Positions 1-12,045 of a DNA stretch of 64,000 nucleotides are shown here, piece after piece. The DNA comes from Hirsutella rhossiliensis (taxonomy: Eukaryota > Ascomycota > Sordariomycetes > Hypocreales > Ophiocordycipitaceae). Numbering within the stretch: the first letter of the stretch is position 1; every line of letters starts with the position of its first letter. The notes beneath the pieces were generated by a model. It did no database searches, was not told the origin of the DNA, and saw nothing but the letters and a program-made list of their open reading frames with translations. The stretch spans positions 1,302,001 through 1,366,000 of the forward strand of contig NW_025408677.1 in assembly GCF_020360975.1 (NCBI RefSeq). Direction: 5' to 3'. The position numbers were made by a program, and so were the translations under genes.

Positions 1-170
1 CTGGGTCAGGCGCAGTGCCGATGCCGCTAATTTTGGTGCGCCCATTCCCGGCCGGCCAGCTGGCCAGTTCGTGATGCTTGCGTAACAACATCCTGTAACC
101 GTAACTATCAGCAATACCATCAAAACTGAAGCTATTCGCACCGCGTTTTCTGCCCTTACGAGCCCGAATC

Positions 171-2326
171 ATGGAGTCGCTTACGAAGACACTATTCCCG
201 ACCTTCCAGGCCGCGATGGAAGCCGCCGATACCGTTGTTGAGGCTGAGGGCTACGCCCTACACATTCGAACATCGAAGCGGGATAACGCTGGCCAACGCA
301 AGTCTGCACTTGTTCGTTGTATCAAGGCCGGCCTACGAAAATCGGAAGGATAAAGCTGCTCATATCTCTCGTCGTCGCCTCAATACAGCAACCCAGAAAA
401 CAGACTGTGAATTTCGCCTCTCGTTGAAGGAAAAACGCGGTTACTGGACTATCTCTTATCTTCACGATGTTCACAATCATCGCCTTGTTGATGACCCGAT
501 GGTCTTTCCGAAGTACCGGGCGCTTGTTATCCAGAAGTATCGCGACGACATTATCCGGAAGTTTAATAACAATACCCGGCCGACCGATATTGCTGGCGAG
601 CTTCGTGACCTGGTTCACGACGATCCTCGTTTAGCCGGTATCACGGCTCAAGACGTGAGTAACGCCTTGGCTAGGCACCGTCAGGAAGAACTAGCTGGCC
701 GTACGCCTCTTCAGTTTCTCTACGACCGGCTAGATAAGTCCGACTTCTTTCATCGAGATAGTCGTGATCCCCAGGGCCGGCTAACTGGGCTATTTCTCGC
801 GCCTCGTGCTACCTTCCATCGATGGCGTCAGCATCACGATGTCCTCGTCCTCGACTGTACCTACAAGACGAACCGATTCAATATGCCGTTATTGAATATC
901 TGCGCGGCCACTCGAGATAACAAAACGTTCTCTATTGCCTCTATCTTCTTGAACGGCGAGACCGAGTCCCATTACTATTGGGCTATCTCGTTGCTGCTAG
1001 TCCTTTGCGAGAAGGAGTCGATCCCATTTCCAAGGGTCACTGTCACGGACCGAGATACTGCGTTGCTTAAGGCGTTAGATAGCTTTCGCGAGCTTCAAAA
1101 CAGTACTAACCTTCTCTGCACGTGGCATATTAACCAGAATGTCGTTGCGAAATGCAAGCAATTTTTCCCTAAGGCATCAAAAATCGGCAATCGAGTCGTA
1201 CGGGCCCCGGCATTCCAAGCGTTTCTACAAGAGTGGAACGAGATCGTCAAGTCACAAGATGTGAATAGCTTCAACGAACGTTTACGCCAATTTGAGACAC
1301 CAGGCCGCCACCCGCTTGCAGCTATACAATACTGTTGCAATACGTGGCTAACGCCTTGGAAGGAGAAGTTTGTATCTTGTTTCGTTAATCAATATCGCCA
1401 CTTCGGGCGTACAACGACCTCGATCGTCGAGGGACTTCACTCATATGAAGAAGTTCCTTTGGTCCTGTACGGGCGATTTGACGACCGTTTTCCAACGATT
1501 CGAACGCTTCTGGCCATCAGGCTGCTCAGATCACAGCGATAGAGAATCGAAACCTCCACAAGATATCAACGTTCTCCTACAGGCGCCGTATATGCCGATC
1601 CGCGAGCGAGTATCGTCATATGCGTTAAAGCTACTAATAGATGAGCATCGCAAGATCCTCTAGACCCCGAAGTCAACGGGCCAAACCGCCGCCAGGTCAA
1701 TGTCCTTGTAATTGGGCTACTAGTCGAGGGCTACCGTGCTGCCATCGAATCTTCGAGTCTATCAACACCAATACCTCCCTTACACTCGACGACTTCGACC
1801 CATTTTGGTATATTCCGATCGATACAAGCGCTCAGGGCACAAGCCCTACTCGGGCACCATACGAGCCACAAGTTATCAGGGCTAAGGGCCGCCCCAAGGG
1901 CTCACTCAACCTCGAAGAGTCACGGCGGTCAAGATCAACGCGGCGGGATCCGTCACATCACGAGATCGCTGAACGGCATGAGCGGGCTGAGGCTATACGA
2001 CTGCCTCCTCCTCAACGGCACCAGCGGCGATGACGGGTACGGTAACGGCCGCGATGACTTCAACGGAACGAGGGCTGCGGCACATCGAGGAAAACGGCGA
2101 TACGTACGAGGCAGGCACACGGATGCAACGGGCGTATCAACGCCGGGCGTCAAACGCCAGTCTCTGATGATGACGATCAGCCGGTACGGCGGGAGACCCA
2201 AGACTGCATCTTCGTCGCCGGCCTCACGGACGATGCCGCCCTTGAGGATGTATGGGATCAATTGGAATCACAGTTAGATGAAGCGGATCAGGCACGTAGT
2301 GCACTCGAAGAAGGAGGCCTGTTGTA
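171..2326 (+). pseudogene. MULE-type DNA transposase, frameshifted
   Basis: Mutator-like (MULE) transposase that would cut and paste its own element. In order, over several frames: a FAR1-like DNA-binding N-terminus from 171 (YALHIRTSK, then CEFRLS and HNH near 400-480); the MULE core with LDCTYKTNRF at about 850, TDRD at about 1048 and CTWHINQN at about 1118; a SWIM zinc finger CPCNWATSRGLPCCH near 1700; a KGRPKGS AT-hook-like stretch near 1890; and an acidic tail ending at the TAA at 2324-2326. The frame changes near 330, 1440, 1500, 1660 and 2030, with codons conserved on both sides of each break, so this is one gene with several indels. I found no terminal inverted repeats; the left end may lie outside the window. 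It is a different family from the MULE at 60.1 kb. Confidence 0.85.
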
Positions 2327-3419
2327 AACACCAAAGAATAGTCTCATCAGCATAGAAAGCGCAGTACGAATAGCTTCAATTTTGGGTGCCTTATCGTTGA
2401 AGGAGAACTGTTACTACCTGGCTCTACTTATCGTAGAGAATGTGTGCATACAAATTGGCGGTATCGGCCCTCTTCGGCCGTCAGCCACAGTTAATCCACT
2501 TTTTGGGTGTACAGTTAATGAAAGTGGGTGGATAGATAACTTGGGCCTATAAGAAACCAAAGTCATGAGGACGAGCCAAGAAGAACTAATAAGGAACAAC
2601 CAAAGATCAAGGACTGAAGACCATTGTCGTTATCTGCCTGGATAACATCGAGGGAACGGCGAAGACGGCTCATTGGGCATTCTAGCAACGTGCCATCTTT
2701 ATGCCCAGTGAGATGGCGAATGCTTCATCTACAAAAGCCAGCATCCAATCGGGTCTCTGTCGCCCGGTCCCATCCTCATCATGATCGTGGCCAGTTTTGC
2801 GTGGATTGCCGATTTACCCGAAAGACAGGCAACCTCTCCTGCTTTTGAGTGCGTTCAAGATATTTTCGAGATTTTTCTGAGGAGTCGGTAGCGGCTTGAG
2901 AGCTGAAGACGAAGATCCGTGTCCGCACTCAGGGGCACGTGGCAAATGAGTGTTATTTATTTCTGGACGAATGCACGCCCTCAAGGTTGAGGATCCGTAA
3001 GTTAAAAAGCGGAGGCCGGGAATTAAAACCAATCGAATTTTTCATAATAAGCCTCTGGGCACTAGTGAGGTGCAGAAGCTGGATGTCAACAATATATTCC
3101 TGTTGTGAGGGTTCCCCCCCTCTCTTAGCCAGCCCCACACAACACTTATTTAGGAGTCTACTAGTCGCGAGGAATCCTCTCCCTCCTAGTTAGCTCATTC
3201 ATGCTTCTCTCCAGCCTCTGCAGCCTCTCTTCAATCACAGCCCTCATCGTGCCAAGAGCCCGATACATGATGCCCATGGCCAGGCCGACAACGGCTTGAA
3301 TTCTGACGATCAGACACAGGGGAAGACGTCATCGGGGAGCAGCTGCAAAGGACAATTAAAGACGCTTGAGAAGTAGTTTTGTATGCAACATTAAAACACC
3401 CTGTAGGCTTTGCCCTGCT
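2327..3419. other. Stretch with no recognisable gene
   Basis: Only short unsupported frames are present, none with a recognisable motif. It separates the MULE from the 3' end of the MFS relic. The right border of the MULE should lie here, but no inverted repeat marks it. Confidence 0.5.
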
Positions 3420-4790
3420 CCCCGCTAGTTTTTGATTGAAAAATGCCCCCAGCAAGCCAAAGTCATATTCAGCCTTCAAGATCCCAGCCTTCATGAAAGC
3501 GACTCAAACAAGAATTCGCTCTACAAGGTAATGAATAATTATAGAGCCGAAGCTCGACGCCCTGGGTTTGACCGCGTCGATGACGCCCATGATTGCAGTT
3601 ATCTCATCGGGCAAGAGGATGCCACCCAGGAATGAGCCTCGCGGGCACCTTCCATGTACTGGGAACTCTCACGAACGACAAATAAGAGCTATGGCCATAT
3701 GGGGTCCTAGTATTTCGAGGAAGGCGAAGTCAACCGCGGAGGGCAGATGAGTGTAGACCATAGTGTTGAAGTTGCCGAACCAGCGCGCCAAACTGGCCGC
3801 CAAAAGAATAGAGATGGTAGAAATAATAAACGTTGTAAAGATGAGAGAACCGAGATCTCCGGCTGGCAAAAAAAAATTTGCGTTGGAAGCAATTGGCTGT
3901 CCATAAAAGGGTTACTAGACTGGTGGCAGATGCATCCAACCCAAAAAGGAGCGCGAGCGTAACGGCCAGACGACGACACTCCGAGCGAGCAGACGGAATT
4001 GTTGGCGTTTTCTTCATTAGATTAGGGTCCCGGCCGCTTCACAAGGGGATGGTTTCCCCAGAGCACGGCGCCGGCTGGGTCTCTCCGTGGAGCTCGCATC
4101 TCTGGCTAACGTCGTAAGAAGAAGTTGTACGACGCCTATTCCTCCACAGACGAATATCACGGCGCAGTACGCGTCAATGCGGCCCCATCGTCGCTTGATC
4201 GCAGAAGCGCTCTCAGTCCATCTGCAGCTGGTCATCCTAAAAGTAATTATAATTATGCCAGTCATGGAATAATGTGCAAATATACTAATCTGTACCCCCG
4301 ACAACAAAAGGTGTACCAGGATTGGCCTTTGATTGCCCCGAACAGCTCAATCTCGTTCCAGACGGGCTGATGATGCCTATGGTTGCGGCTCTGAGCAAAA
4401 CCTGGTAATATTTCGGTGGTTACAAACAAAACGCCGCTGATAGACATCAAAATGGGCTCTTAACTGAGCATTCTTCTGCGCCTGAAGCCACTGCTAATGA
4501 TACCGGAGATAAGGCTGACTATGACATCGCTGACTAGAGTCAATGTCACGAATAGGCCGATACGGCTATCCGCAATGCCAGGCGCAGGTAGGTATGACAC
4601 GAAGACAAGTGAGGATCCGCCATAGGCCAAACATACAAACGAAATGTTGGAGCAGGATAAGTTTTGTGTCGATAGGCGGTTCGTAGACCGAAAGCAGGCC
4701 GAGCTCCTCGAGGAGACAAGTCAAGGCATTTCTAGGCGAGGAGACCGTTTCTTTACAATTACATAGTACGAAGTAGCTTAGATTGACCAT
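3420..4790 (-). pseudogene. MFS transporter, frameshifted
   Basis: Relic of a 12-TM major facilitator transporter of the fungal DHA1-like group, a plasma-membrane solute/proton exchanger. Reading leftwards: VYEPPIDTKLILLQ near 4690 (typical of the cytoplasmic start), hydrophobic helices, MSISGVLFVTTE near 4440, NEIELFGAIK near 4340, then WFGNFNTMVYTHLPSA near 3760, a stretch reading DEITAIMGVIDAVK near 3580 and finally AGILKAEYDFGLL near 3460. These blocks fall in all three minus frames, so the gene has several indels. It starts about 40 bp from the divergent iron redox relic. The substrate cannot be read from the sequence. The start codon is uncertain. Confidence 0.75.
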
Positions 4791-4831
4791 CTTTTCAGTC
4801 TTCTTCCTGACTGCTTCCTGGAATAATCACG

Positions 4832-5827
4832 ATGGCGAGAACGAAAAGGTGCATGACAGAGACGGAGACGCCAAAATGGCGATGGGAGATAGATGTCATG
4901 ATGTCTTTTTCTGTCCTTTCTCAGGGCCGTCACTCTAGCCTATTGGATGCCAAGGAACTGCGACTGCGTGAGATTGAGTTCGACCCTTACTACTTTGCTC
5001 TGCACGTAGCAGGTGCACTATTGGCACGTGCATCTCAGTACTTACCTAGAATTTCGCCGTAAGTCCTACCTAGGGGCTGCGACAAGACCTTTGCCGGGGT
5101 GAGCTAGCACTGTGAGGCTTTCGCGCGTCAATCGCCATCGACAATGCCGACACCGGCCACACCACGATGGCGAATCGCATCGTCACAGAGTATCTACTCT
5201 CCGTCGCGGCCCGGTAGAGGGATGCCGCGGAATCCCGAGCGTGGAAGCGTGTGCAGGCCGAGTTCACCCTGTCCTAGAACTTGCCCTCCGACATAAGCTC
5301 ACCAGCCGGCTCCCCGCTTGTTGCTGACGTCCTAGCCATCTTTCAAGCCAGGCTACTGCTCCTAACCAGATCTATGATGATCGCTCCATAAAATTCGGCG
5401 GCTGATTGCTCGGCACGGGGCTTAACTCTGAAACATTCAATGTTCTCTCGGACCGAATGGCAGGTGGACTTCCTGCGGCGCCTAAGAGACGCCAGGCCAT
5501 GGGTGTGCAAAGGCGAAAGCGGACGCAGTTTTCTCATTCATCTGCTTTCATGGGGCGTGTCTATGTTTGGTGCCTTTACTGACTGCGAGGTTGCTTTTCT
5601 CCGGGACTGGATTGACGACCTGACGACACCTGGCGTTGTAACCCATGGTTTTTACCGAGAAATTGGCCTTGGACGAGCTGCCACCTCGACATTCCGATCT
5701 GCGGGCCGACTACCCAGTATTTTCTCCCGAGATATTCATCCAAGTCGATGCCTCGCAGGGGCTCGAACTAGAATCGCTGGCGATCGACACCGCCAAACTG
5801 GAGATTTATAGGCTGCTCCCTCTCTGA
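4832..5827 (+). pseudogene. Haem-oxygenase-like iron redox enzyme, fragment
   Basis: Relic of an iron-containing redox enzyme of the haem-oxygenase-like diiron fold (PF14518-type). These proteins form an all-helical scaffold with a metal centre and act in oxidation of small molecules. The family landmarks, in order, are EFDPYYFALHVA at about 4975-5015, IDNADTGHTTMA in another frame at about 5128-5170, YDDRSIKFGG near 5370-5400, and SWGVSMFGAFTDCE followed by FLRDWIDDL at 5550-5620. The His of the first block and the Asp/His of IDNADTGH are the usual metal-ligand region. The N-terminal half normally seen upstream is missing and the blocks are out of frame. Part of 5010-5117 could be an intron, but the splice sites are not convincing. 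Confidence 0.65.
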
Positions 5828-6207
5828 TTCACCCACCCTTGCTTCCCTTAAGCTTTATAAGTGTCCCTTGGAGGATCGCGAGCCCTGTCGGCTGCGCCAT
5901 TATCTGGGTCTTGCGGCCAGAGAAACAGGGACTGTCGAAGGGCAGAAGGGTAAGCAAACCGAAATGGCTTCGGAAAGCGAAGTAGCATAAAGACCTGACG
6001 AGACTGGTTTGAGTCGGCCCACGCACTGTTCCAATAGAAGACTGTAAACACGAATGGAGAGGGTGGTATTATAGCTATAAACCTCCGCGTTTGGACTCAA
6101 TGCAATAATAGAATCAGGCTATCGAATCGCCTTAAATACGGTAGACTCACCGCACCAAGTTCCGATCGAACATGCTTGCTACACTGGTTGAGATGCGTCG
6201 CCACTGC
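5828..6207. other. Intergenic, convergent 3' ends
   Basis: No gene is recognised. The stretch lies between the 3' end of the iron redox relic on the plus strand and the stop codon of the helicase on the minus strand. Confidence 0.5.
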
Positions 6208-7844
6208 TCATGCCCACACCTTCCGGAACTTTTCGTCAAACTCTTCCTGCAGTTTACGGAATGCTGCCAATACCCGCACCAGGCTGTCTTCATCATCGCT
6301 TTGCCAAGCTGGCTCCGATGGTGGCTGTGGACTATCTGAAGAGTCATTCGTAGATTTGATTGGGTTGCCCGTCGGCAAGTGCAAGTCTCCTCGCCTTTGG
6401 AGCTCCCTCGTCGCCTCCTCGTCGCTATTGTCATCTTCCCAGGAGTCCAACACAGGTTTCTTTTGCTCGTCTTCTTCACCGTGACAGAGGGGGCCGGGTC
6501 CGGGACTGCGTTGCTCGCCGTATTGCCAGGCGTTGAGCTATGTAACTCGTCATGGTCCTCCTGGATGATGTCGTCGATGCCTTGCACATCCACCATCATG
6601 GCATCGTCGACAGCTGGATCGAGACTTAAAAAGTTGGTGAGGCTTGTGACAACGGTTGCAAGAATAAGCGAAAAATCCTTAAGACGAAACCAAACATCGC
6701 CGCGCTTGATGCCGTTGTCTCGCACCAACGCTGTCAGATCGCCGTGCTTGAAGAAGTCATAGAGGTAGGCGTTCCATGGGACACCTGCGGTATCGTCGGG
6801 AAAAATGCGAATGTACGGTATTGCCGACTCCTCGAGAAACACGCCGCTGCGGACTGTTGTACAGAGCTCATGGATCGTGTTGAAGTCATCCGTAAAGCCC
6901 GAGAGCGCGGCGAACGACGATCGAATCTTCGTCGGTGGCAGGCTTTGTATTATCGAGGGCGCATCTTGCTCGTGTTGCTGCTGCTGGATCTCGTAACCGG
7001 TGAAAGGGAGCTGCGTGTCCGGCGATCCACTGAGGTGCTGCTCGACAAAGGTGCTGACGTATGCTCGGAAAATTTCGAGGGTTTCTCGATTATGGTCACG
7101 GAGAAGCTCTTCCGCCTCGCCCGGCAACGATGGCAGCAGAACAACTGAAGGGGATTTGTGGACGATGCTGGCAATCCATTCATCGCTACTGTTGCGAACT
7201 GGTATCCGGCAGAATAAGTGTGCCAGAACAAGCACCAGTTTGAGGAGAACGCCCTCAGGATTGCTATAAATAGCTCTGCAGATCTGATGGAAATAACCCT
7301 CCTTCAACAGGGAGTGGAACGCAAAGACGGCATTTTCAGTGAAGTAGAGGTGGCCAACCAGGCCAGAAAAGTTGAGAGGGGTGCCGTCGCGAGACAGGAG
7401 GTGCTGTCGTCGGAGATACTCAATTGAAAATCGCAGGTGGTGCTGAATTGCCATCTGGTCCGACGGCCCACCTAGGTATAAGCGTGTCTGCGAGAGGAGA
7501 GCGCATCGCTCGCGGCATACTCAGAGTTCCCTGTATGGTGTAGTAGCCCCAGGAGTCGCAGAACTAAGGTTGTTGACATGGGAAAATGGCCGCGAAGGTC
7601 CGGCAGTCTCGACGACATGATTTCGAATGCTCGCTTAGGTGGCATCCCAGTAAAAACGACGTTTCCGAGAAGGTCAAAGCCACGGCGACCAGCTCGCCCG
7701 GCTCCTTGGAGATAGTTGAGCGCGGTCAGAAAGATCGAGTCGCCGAAGAAGACAACCGTCTTACACGGCATGTTGAGCCCCAAGGCTAATGTTCCGGTTG
7801 CAATGACGACTGTTAAGAATCCTTTGCGGAAGAGCATTTCAACC

Positions 7845-7926
7845 CTGCAAAAGCCTGGTCAGTTTATACTTTCAATGGAGGGCCGGCCGGTTGGAGAGGC
7901 TCGCAATGACGATACTGATGACTTAC
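7845..7926 (-). other. Helicase intron 4
   Basis: Donor GTAAGT, branch ACTGACC, acceptor TTTGCAG, 82 bp. It joins the motif-IV exon (HHAGMNRGYRQT) to [18 protein letters not shown]. Confidence 0.9.
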
Positions 7927-8776
7927 GTTTGCCGATATCCTCGGTTCATGCCCGCATGGTGCACGGCGATGCCGCGTCGAAGAGCGCTGATGATTCCGGG
8001 GTCCAAGTTTGCGTCTCTGAGGCGTCCGACCAAGGTCGCAAGCTCAGAGTCAAGCAGACTCGTCCGATTCGCAAATGAGAATAAGTCAAGTGGTGCTTCC
8101 GGATCAAAGCTCTCCCACCTGCTGGCTTCTGTGCTCGACTCACGAATCAAATCGATTTTAGAAAGCTCAGGTTCGTCTCGAGAACGGCCCTTGGCAGCAC
8201 TGTTCGTCTTGTCCTTACCCCGATTCGCCTGCGAGTTTGCCTTCTTCCATTTCTCATATTCGGCAAGCTTTCTTCCATTCTGGACTTGAATCCTTCCAGG
8301 TACTCTCGGCATGCATGAGCTGATCTTGAAGAGTGTGAAGTGTTCTCTCGCAGTGATCTCGATCGTAATTGAAGAGAATTGCCGGAAGCGCACCACGGCG
8401 GTGAAGGTCGGTCAAAAGCGGCAGCGCTGTCGAGTCAAGAATGTTCTTCTTGACCTCGAAGTTGACGCCAAAACTGCTTGAGTCGACTGACGCCCCATCT
8501 GGAGAAGGTGAGTCCGGCTCCAAGAAGGCCGACCCAAGTTCGCTTCGCACAGCAGAGAACGGTGATCGGGGATCTTGCATCCATGCCTCCAGGATCCTTT
8601 TCAGACCCTCTTCCCATCTGACAACATCTGGCTTTTTCGCAATGGCTGGAAAGACACGTAAGGGAGATAGGGCCTCGTCCATTGGATAGCTTGTCGTCTG
8701 GTGCTTTGACATGCATCGCCACAAAGCAAGACAGTCCCTCGGTTCAAGAGTAATATCCTCAAGAGTTCCGCGGTTG

Positions 8777-8834
8777 CTGATAATACTCATTAGCACGACC
8801 CACAAAGACATAAGCGCCAGCTCGAGAGTCATAC
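8777..8834 (-). other. Helicase intron 3
   Basis: Donor GTATGA, branch GTGCTAATGAG, acceptor ATCAG, 58 bp. Splicing turns HPVVGLVNR plus NRGTLEDITLEPRD into a continuous family sequence. Confidence 0.85.
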
Positions 8835-11246
8835 CGATTGACAAGGCCCACGACGGGGTGGATAAATGAGAAGGGCGACGGTCCCCCATCTCCTTCGTCC
8901 AGTCCCGGAATCTGGAGTCCCTCGGCGGCCATAAGCCCCCTAAAGATGTAGTTCTCGTTAGGCGGACTGTAAGTAAACTTGCGTAGGTCCGAATAGCGCA
9001 AGGAGTGCACAATCATCTCCAACTCGACGCCTTTGACTTTTTCGGATGCCTCCAGCCAAGCCTTGAACTCCAACGGGTTGCCGACAGTTGCCGACAACGC
9101 AATGATGGGGCACGGAGCAAGCAACAGCAACTGCTCCCATACCACGCCGTCATCCGCCTGGCCGATGCAGTGCACCTCATCAAAGATAATCCTCCTCACC
9201 CTTCGGGACCACGACGTGGCCCTCTGCGTTGGACGGCGCCAGGAGCATGATCTGCAGAATGTGCGGGACGGTGACGAGGATTTGACAGCCGGTTGGGTTG
9301 TTTATGCGGTAATCCCTCGTATGGATAGCCCAGACCGACCTGCCATTATTCGTGTACGACTTGGAGAACCGCGCCTGGATCTCCGCGGCGATTTGGTTGA
9401 CAAGAGCCTTGGTAGGTGCTACGTACACAGAATGCCGTCGTCGCTCGATTGCAGGACCTTTTCATTGCGTAAAACGAGATGAAAGTCTTTCCAGCCGAAG
9501 TAGGCGCGACGACGAGGAGGCTTTTGTCGGCATCGATGGCATCTAAAACCTTTCTCTGCCATGCGTCCGGTCGAAAGTTTGGAACGCGAGGGTCTATAGA
9601 CGGATCAAAACTTCTCTCAAGGTAGGGACCGCAGTGTTTCAGCTGGAATTCGAAAGGTTGGAGTGAAAGCTCAGTCTCGGTCGCCGACGCTGCCAGAATA
9701 TCTTGGAAAGGCAGTTTGCGCCCGCTCCTTGAAGAAGTCGCAGCCACTGTGGTCGGAAGTGGTATGTGAAGTGCCTTGAGAAACTCTCGAGCTGCGAGAG
9801 ACACTGTGGGGATAGCTGTACAAGGCCAATCTCGAGTGTCCTCGACCACATCATGGCAAACAAACTCATCACTGGTATGCAAGTCAGTAAGCAGGCAAAC
9901 GCTTCGGTCTGCAATCCCCACACGACTTGGCTTACCAGATGGCCCAGCGCCTCTTCGTTTCTCGTCGAGAATCAGTGACGCGAGAATATTGCAGGTATAC
10001 AGGGTCACTTCGGCTCCGATGATGGCTGTATCTTCCTTGGATAAACAAGCGAGATACTTGTCGGCCTTGAGGAAGCGCTTGATCAGGTTCCTCTCGGCTT
10101 GATTTCGTGGCAGCGCTCGTCCCAAAGACCATCACTGCGTCCAGTTTGTTGATCATCTTCTCTCCTGTACTCTCTGAGCTTCTGCCCGGCGCTTTCTCGA
10201 CCGCCCTTGACAGGATGATTTTTGTTCCTGGCCCGGGGCTGGTGAGCCGCCTGTTTTGGTAACTTTTCCTCCCCGGAGCGTGCCTTTTTGCCAGGCTTGA
10301 CGGGAATGGTGTCTGCGTCAGAACGAGCCACAATGGTCTCCGGGTTAATAATTTTGCCCGACGCATTTGTCAAACTGGCCGAGTATGCAATCATATCGGC
10401 CATCCATCTCTGGTTTCTTCTCTGGGCGAAGAAACCTGGGGGTCTTCGATGTTCATGTTTAGGATCGATGGGAGTCTTTGCGTTGTGCCAGTGAGAAAGT
10501 TCCTGGAATACCTTTGGATTTCCGGTAGGCTTCACCGAGTCTTCGGTGACGAGACGAACAGGCTCTAGGAATTTGTCGAGGACGGGGTGAGTGAAAGGCA
10601 TGACATGCGAGTTTGACCCGTTCTCCGACTGAATGAAAGCTCGGCTCGTTGTCTCGGCTGCTTTATCGACAGAGCTTGGTGGGATCAAGTCGGAGATGTC
10701 AACCTGGGTTAGGAGATAGATTCGCTCTGCGAAGCTACGTGCCTCGCCGACTATGCCCGGAGATGGCGCAAGGGATCCCAAGTTCTTGAAAATTTGCCGC
10801 ATGACTCGACCGTCTAGAAGATCGAAGGCATCCCATCTCTGCTGGATTGGAAGGCTCTCGACGATGCTGATGCAGATGTCGGCGAAGAATGCAAAGAAAT
10901 CGTCGAGACATTCTTGCTCATGCGTGTCGAGAGTCGTCACCATGCAGGACCTCTGCGAGAGACTGCAGTGTCGCAGGGCAGAGAGGTGAAGGACGTAGGC
11001 GGCGGCGCAAGCTCTGATGCCCCTTTTGGAGTTAACCAAGAGCATGTTGCAGAGAGCAGTGAAGGAGATTGCGTCCTTGACCGAGAGCGGCTTCCCATCG
11101 GCCCAAGGGGACCAGCTTCCAGGCTCGAGCCCCAGGTCAAGCTCAAGTTCGGAGACGGCCAGGATTTGTGTCCTTGGACTCGGTCGGGGTTTTTCAATTC
11201 GAATCTCGTTGCCACAGGAAGAGGGTGAAAAGGCCGATACCAGAAC

Positions 11247-11333
11247 CTAGGGTGCGTTAGCGGACACGGAGGGATTAGGATAGATGGACCAGCCGGAAGA
11301 ACGGTGCCGTAAAAGAAGGAGAAGGTGAGCGAC
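11247..11333 (-). other. Helicase intron 2
   Basis: A branch-like CGCTAACG and acceptor CCTAG are clear; the donor GTCGCT is non-consensus. Removal of 87 bp joins DFVSSK to VLVSAFSP in frame. Confidence 0.6.
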
Positions 11334-11773
11334 CTTGGAGCTCACAAAATCGAGGCTGTTCATAAGAGCGACGCTGTAGCCGTGAAAGGCAATGTGGTGA
11401 ATGAACTCGAGATACTGGACACCGGTAGGTGACGCGCATCCATCCAGGGCGCAGCCGTCGAGACACAGAAAGAATTGCACGGCATTCTGAGCGAGGTACT
11501 GCTGGAACGCATTACTGTCGACATTGTCGTATTCAAACACGAGCGGGTCGCCAGCCGGCTTGCGAGAGTATTGGGCGTAGTGCTCCAGGTGCTTGATCAG
11601 GATGATGCGCGACAGACGAAGGCAGTTGGACGCGGCATCCCCAGAAACACCCTCAGGGACGCACAGGTGCTCGTGATCGCGAAACCAGAGGATGTGGAAG
11701 TTGCATCCACGTTGCTCTAGACGGGCTAAGAAGCTCTCGACTGCATGAATGGCGTGGAGAAGCTGGAATCCGT

Positions 11774-11882
11774 CTGATCATTGTCAGCGGCCTGCATATG
11801 CCTCGACATATGTTTCTTAGCTGTCACGCTGGTGGATTGCGCAAGAGGACGAGGAAAAGAGCGATCGCGGACGTCAACATAC
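11774..11882 (-). other. Helicase intron 1
   Basis: Donor GTATGT at 11882 and acceptor TCAG at 11774. Removing 109 bp joins VDFT to NGFQLLHAIH in frame, exactly the family sequence. Confidence 0.85.
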
Positions 11883-12045
11883 TGGTGAAGTCGACCCTCG
11901 CTTCGGTGAGACAATGAAGCAAGAGAGAATCGCCATGGATGGCAAACAGCTCCTTGCCAGCAAAATCTCCGACAAGGTCGACGCGCAGTGGCGAAATGGC
12001 TTGATACCAGGCCCGAAGCTCTGCCTCGCCTCCGTTCTGTGCCAT

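Larger units (their letters stand above)
6208..12045 (-). pseudogene. DDX60-like SKI2-family helicase, frameshifted
   Basis: Large superfamily-2 RNA helicase resembling animal DDX60 (an RNA-binding innate-immunity helicase); the fungal role is unknown. Start chosen at the ATG at 12045 (MAQNGGEAELRAWY), stop TGA at 6208-6210; about 1,830 codons after introns, normal for the family. The N-terminal region has DLVGDFAGKELF and, after an intron, GFQLLHAIHAVESFLA. Helicase motifs: I APTSAGKT near 9500, Ia [10 protein letters not shown] near 9420, [11 protein letters not shown] near 9185, III LSATVGN near 9090, IV HHAGMNR near 7950, [11 protein letters not shown] near 7790, [14 protein letters not shown] near 7700. 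A winged-helix part follows (HHLRFSIEYLR) and it ends EEFDEKFRKVWA. At least six single-base frameshifts are visible (near 9470, 9430, 9220, 8270, 7510 and 6450) but I saw no nonsense substitution. Four introns are intact. Either a young pseudogene or an intact gene with assembly indels. Confidence 0.85.

Noticed and set aside
8777..8834. Frameshift in the helicase between HPVVGLVNR and NRGTLED
   Set aside because: Explained by a canonical 58-bp intron with donor, branch point and acceptor.
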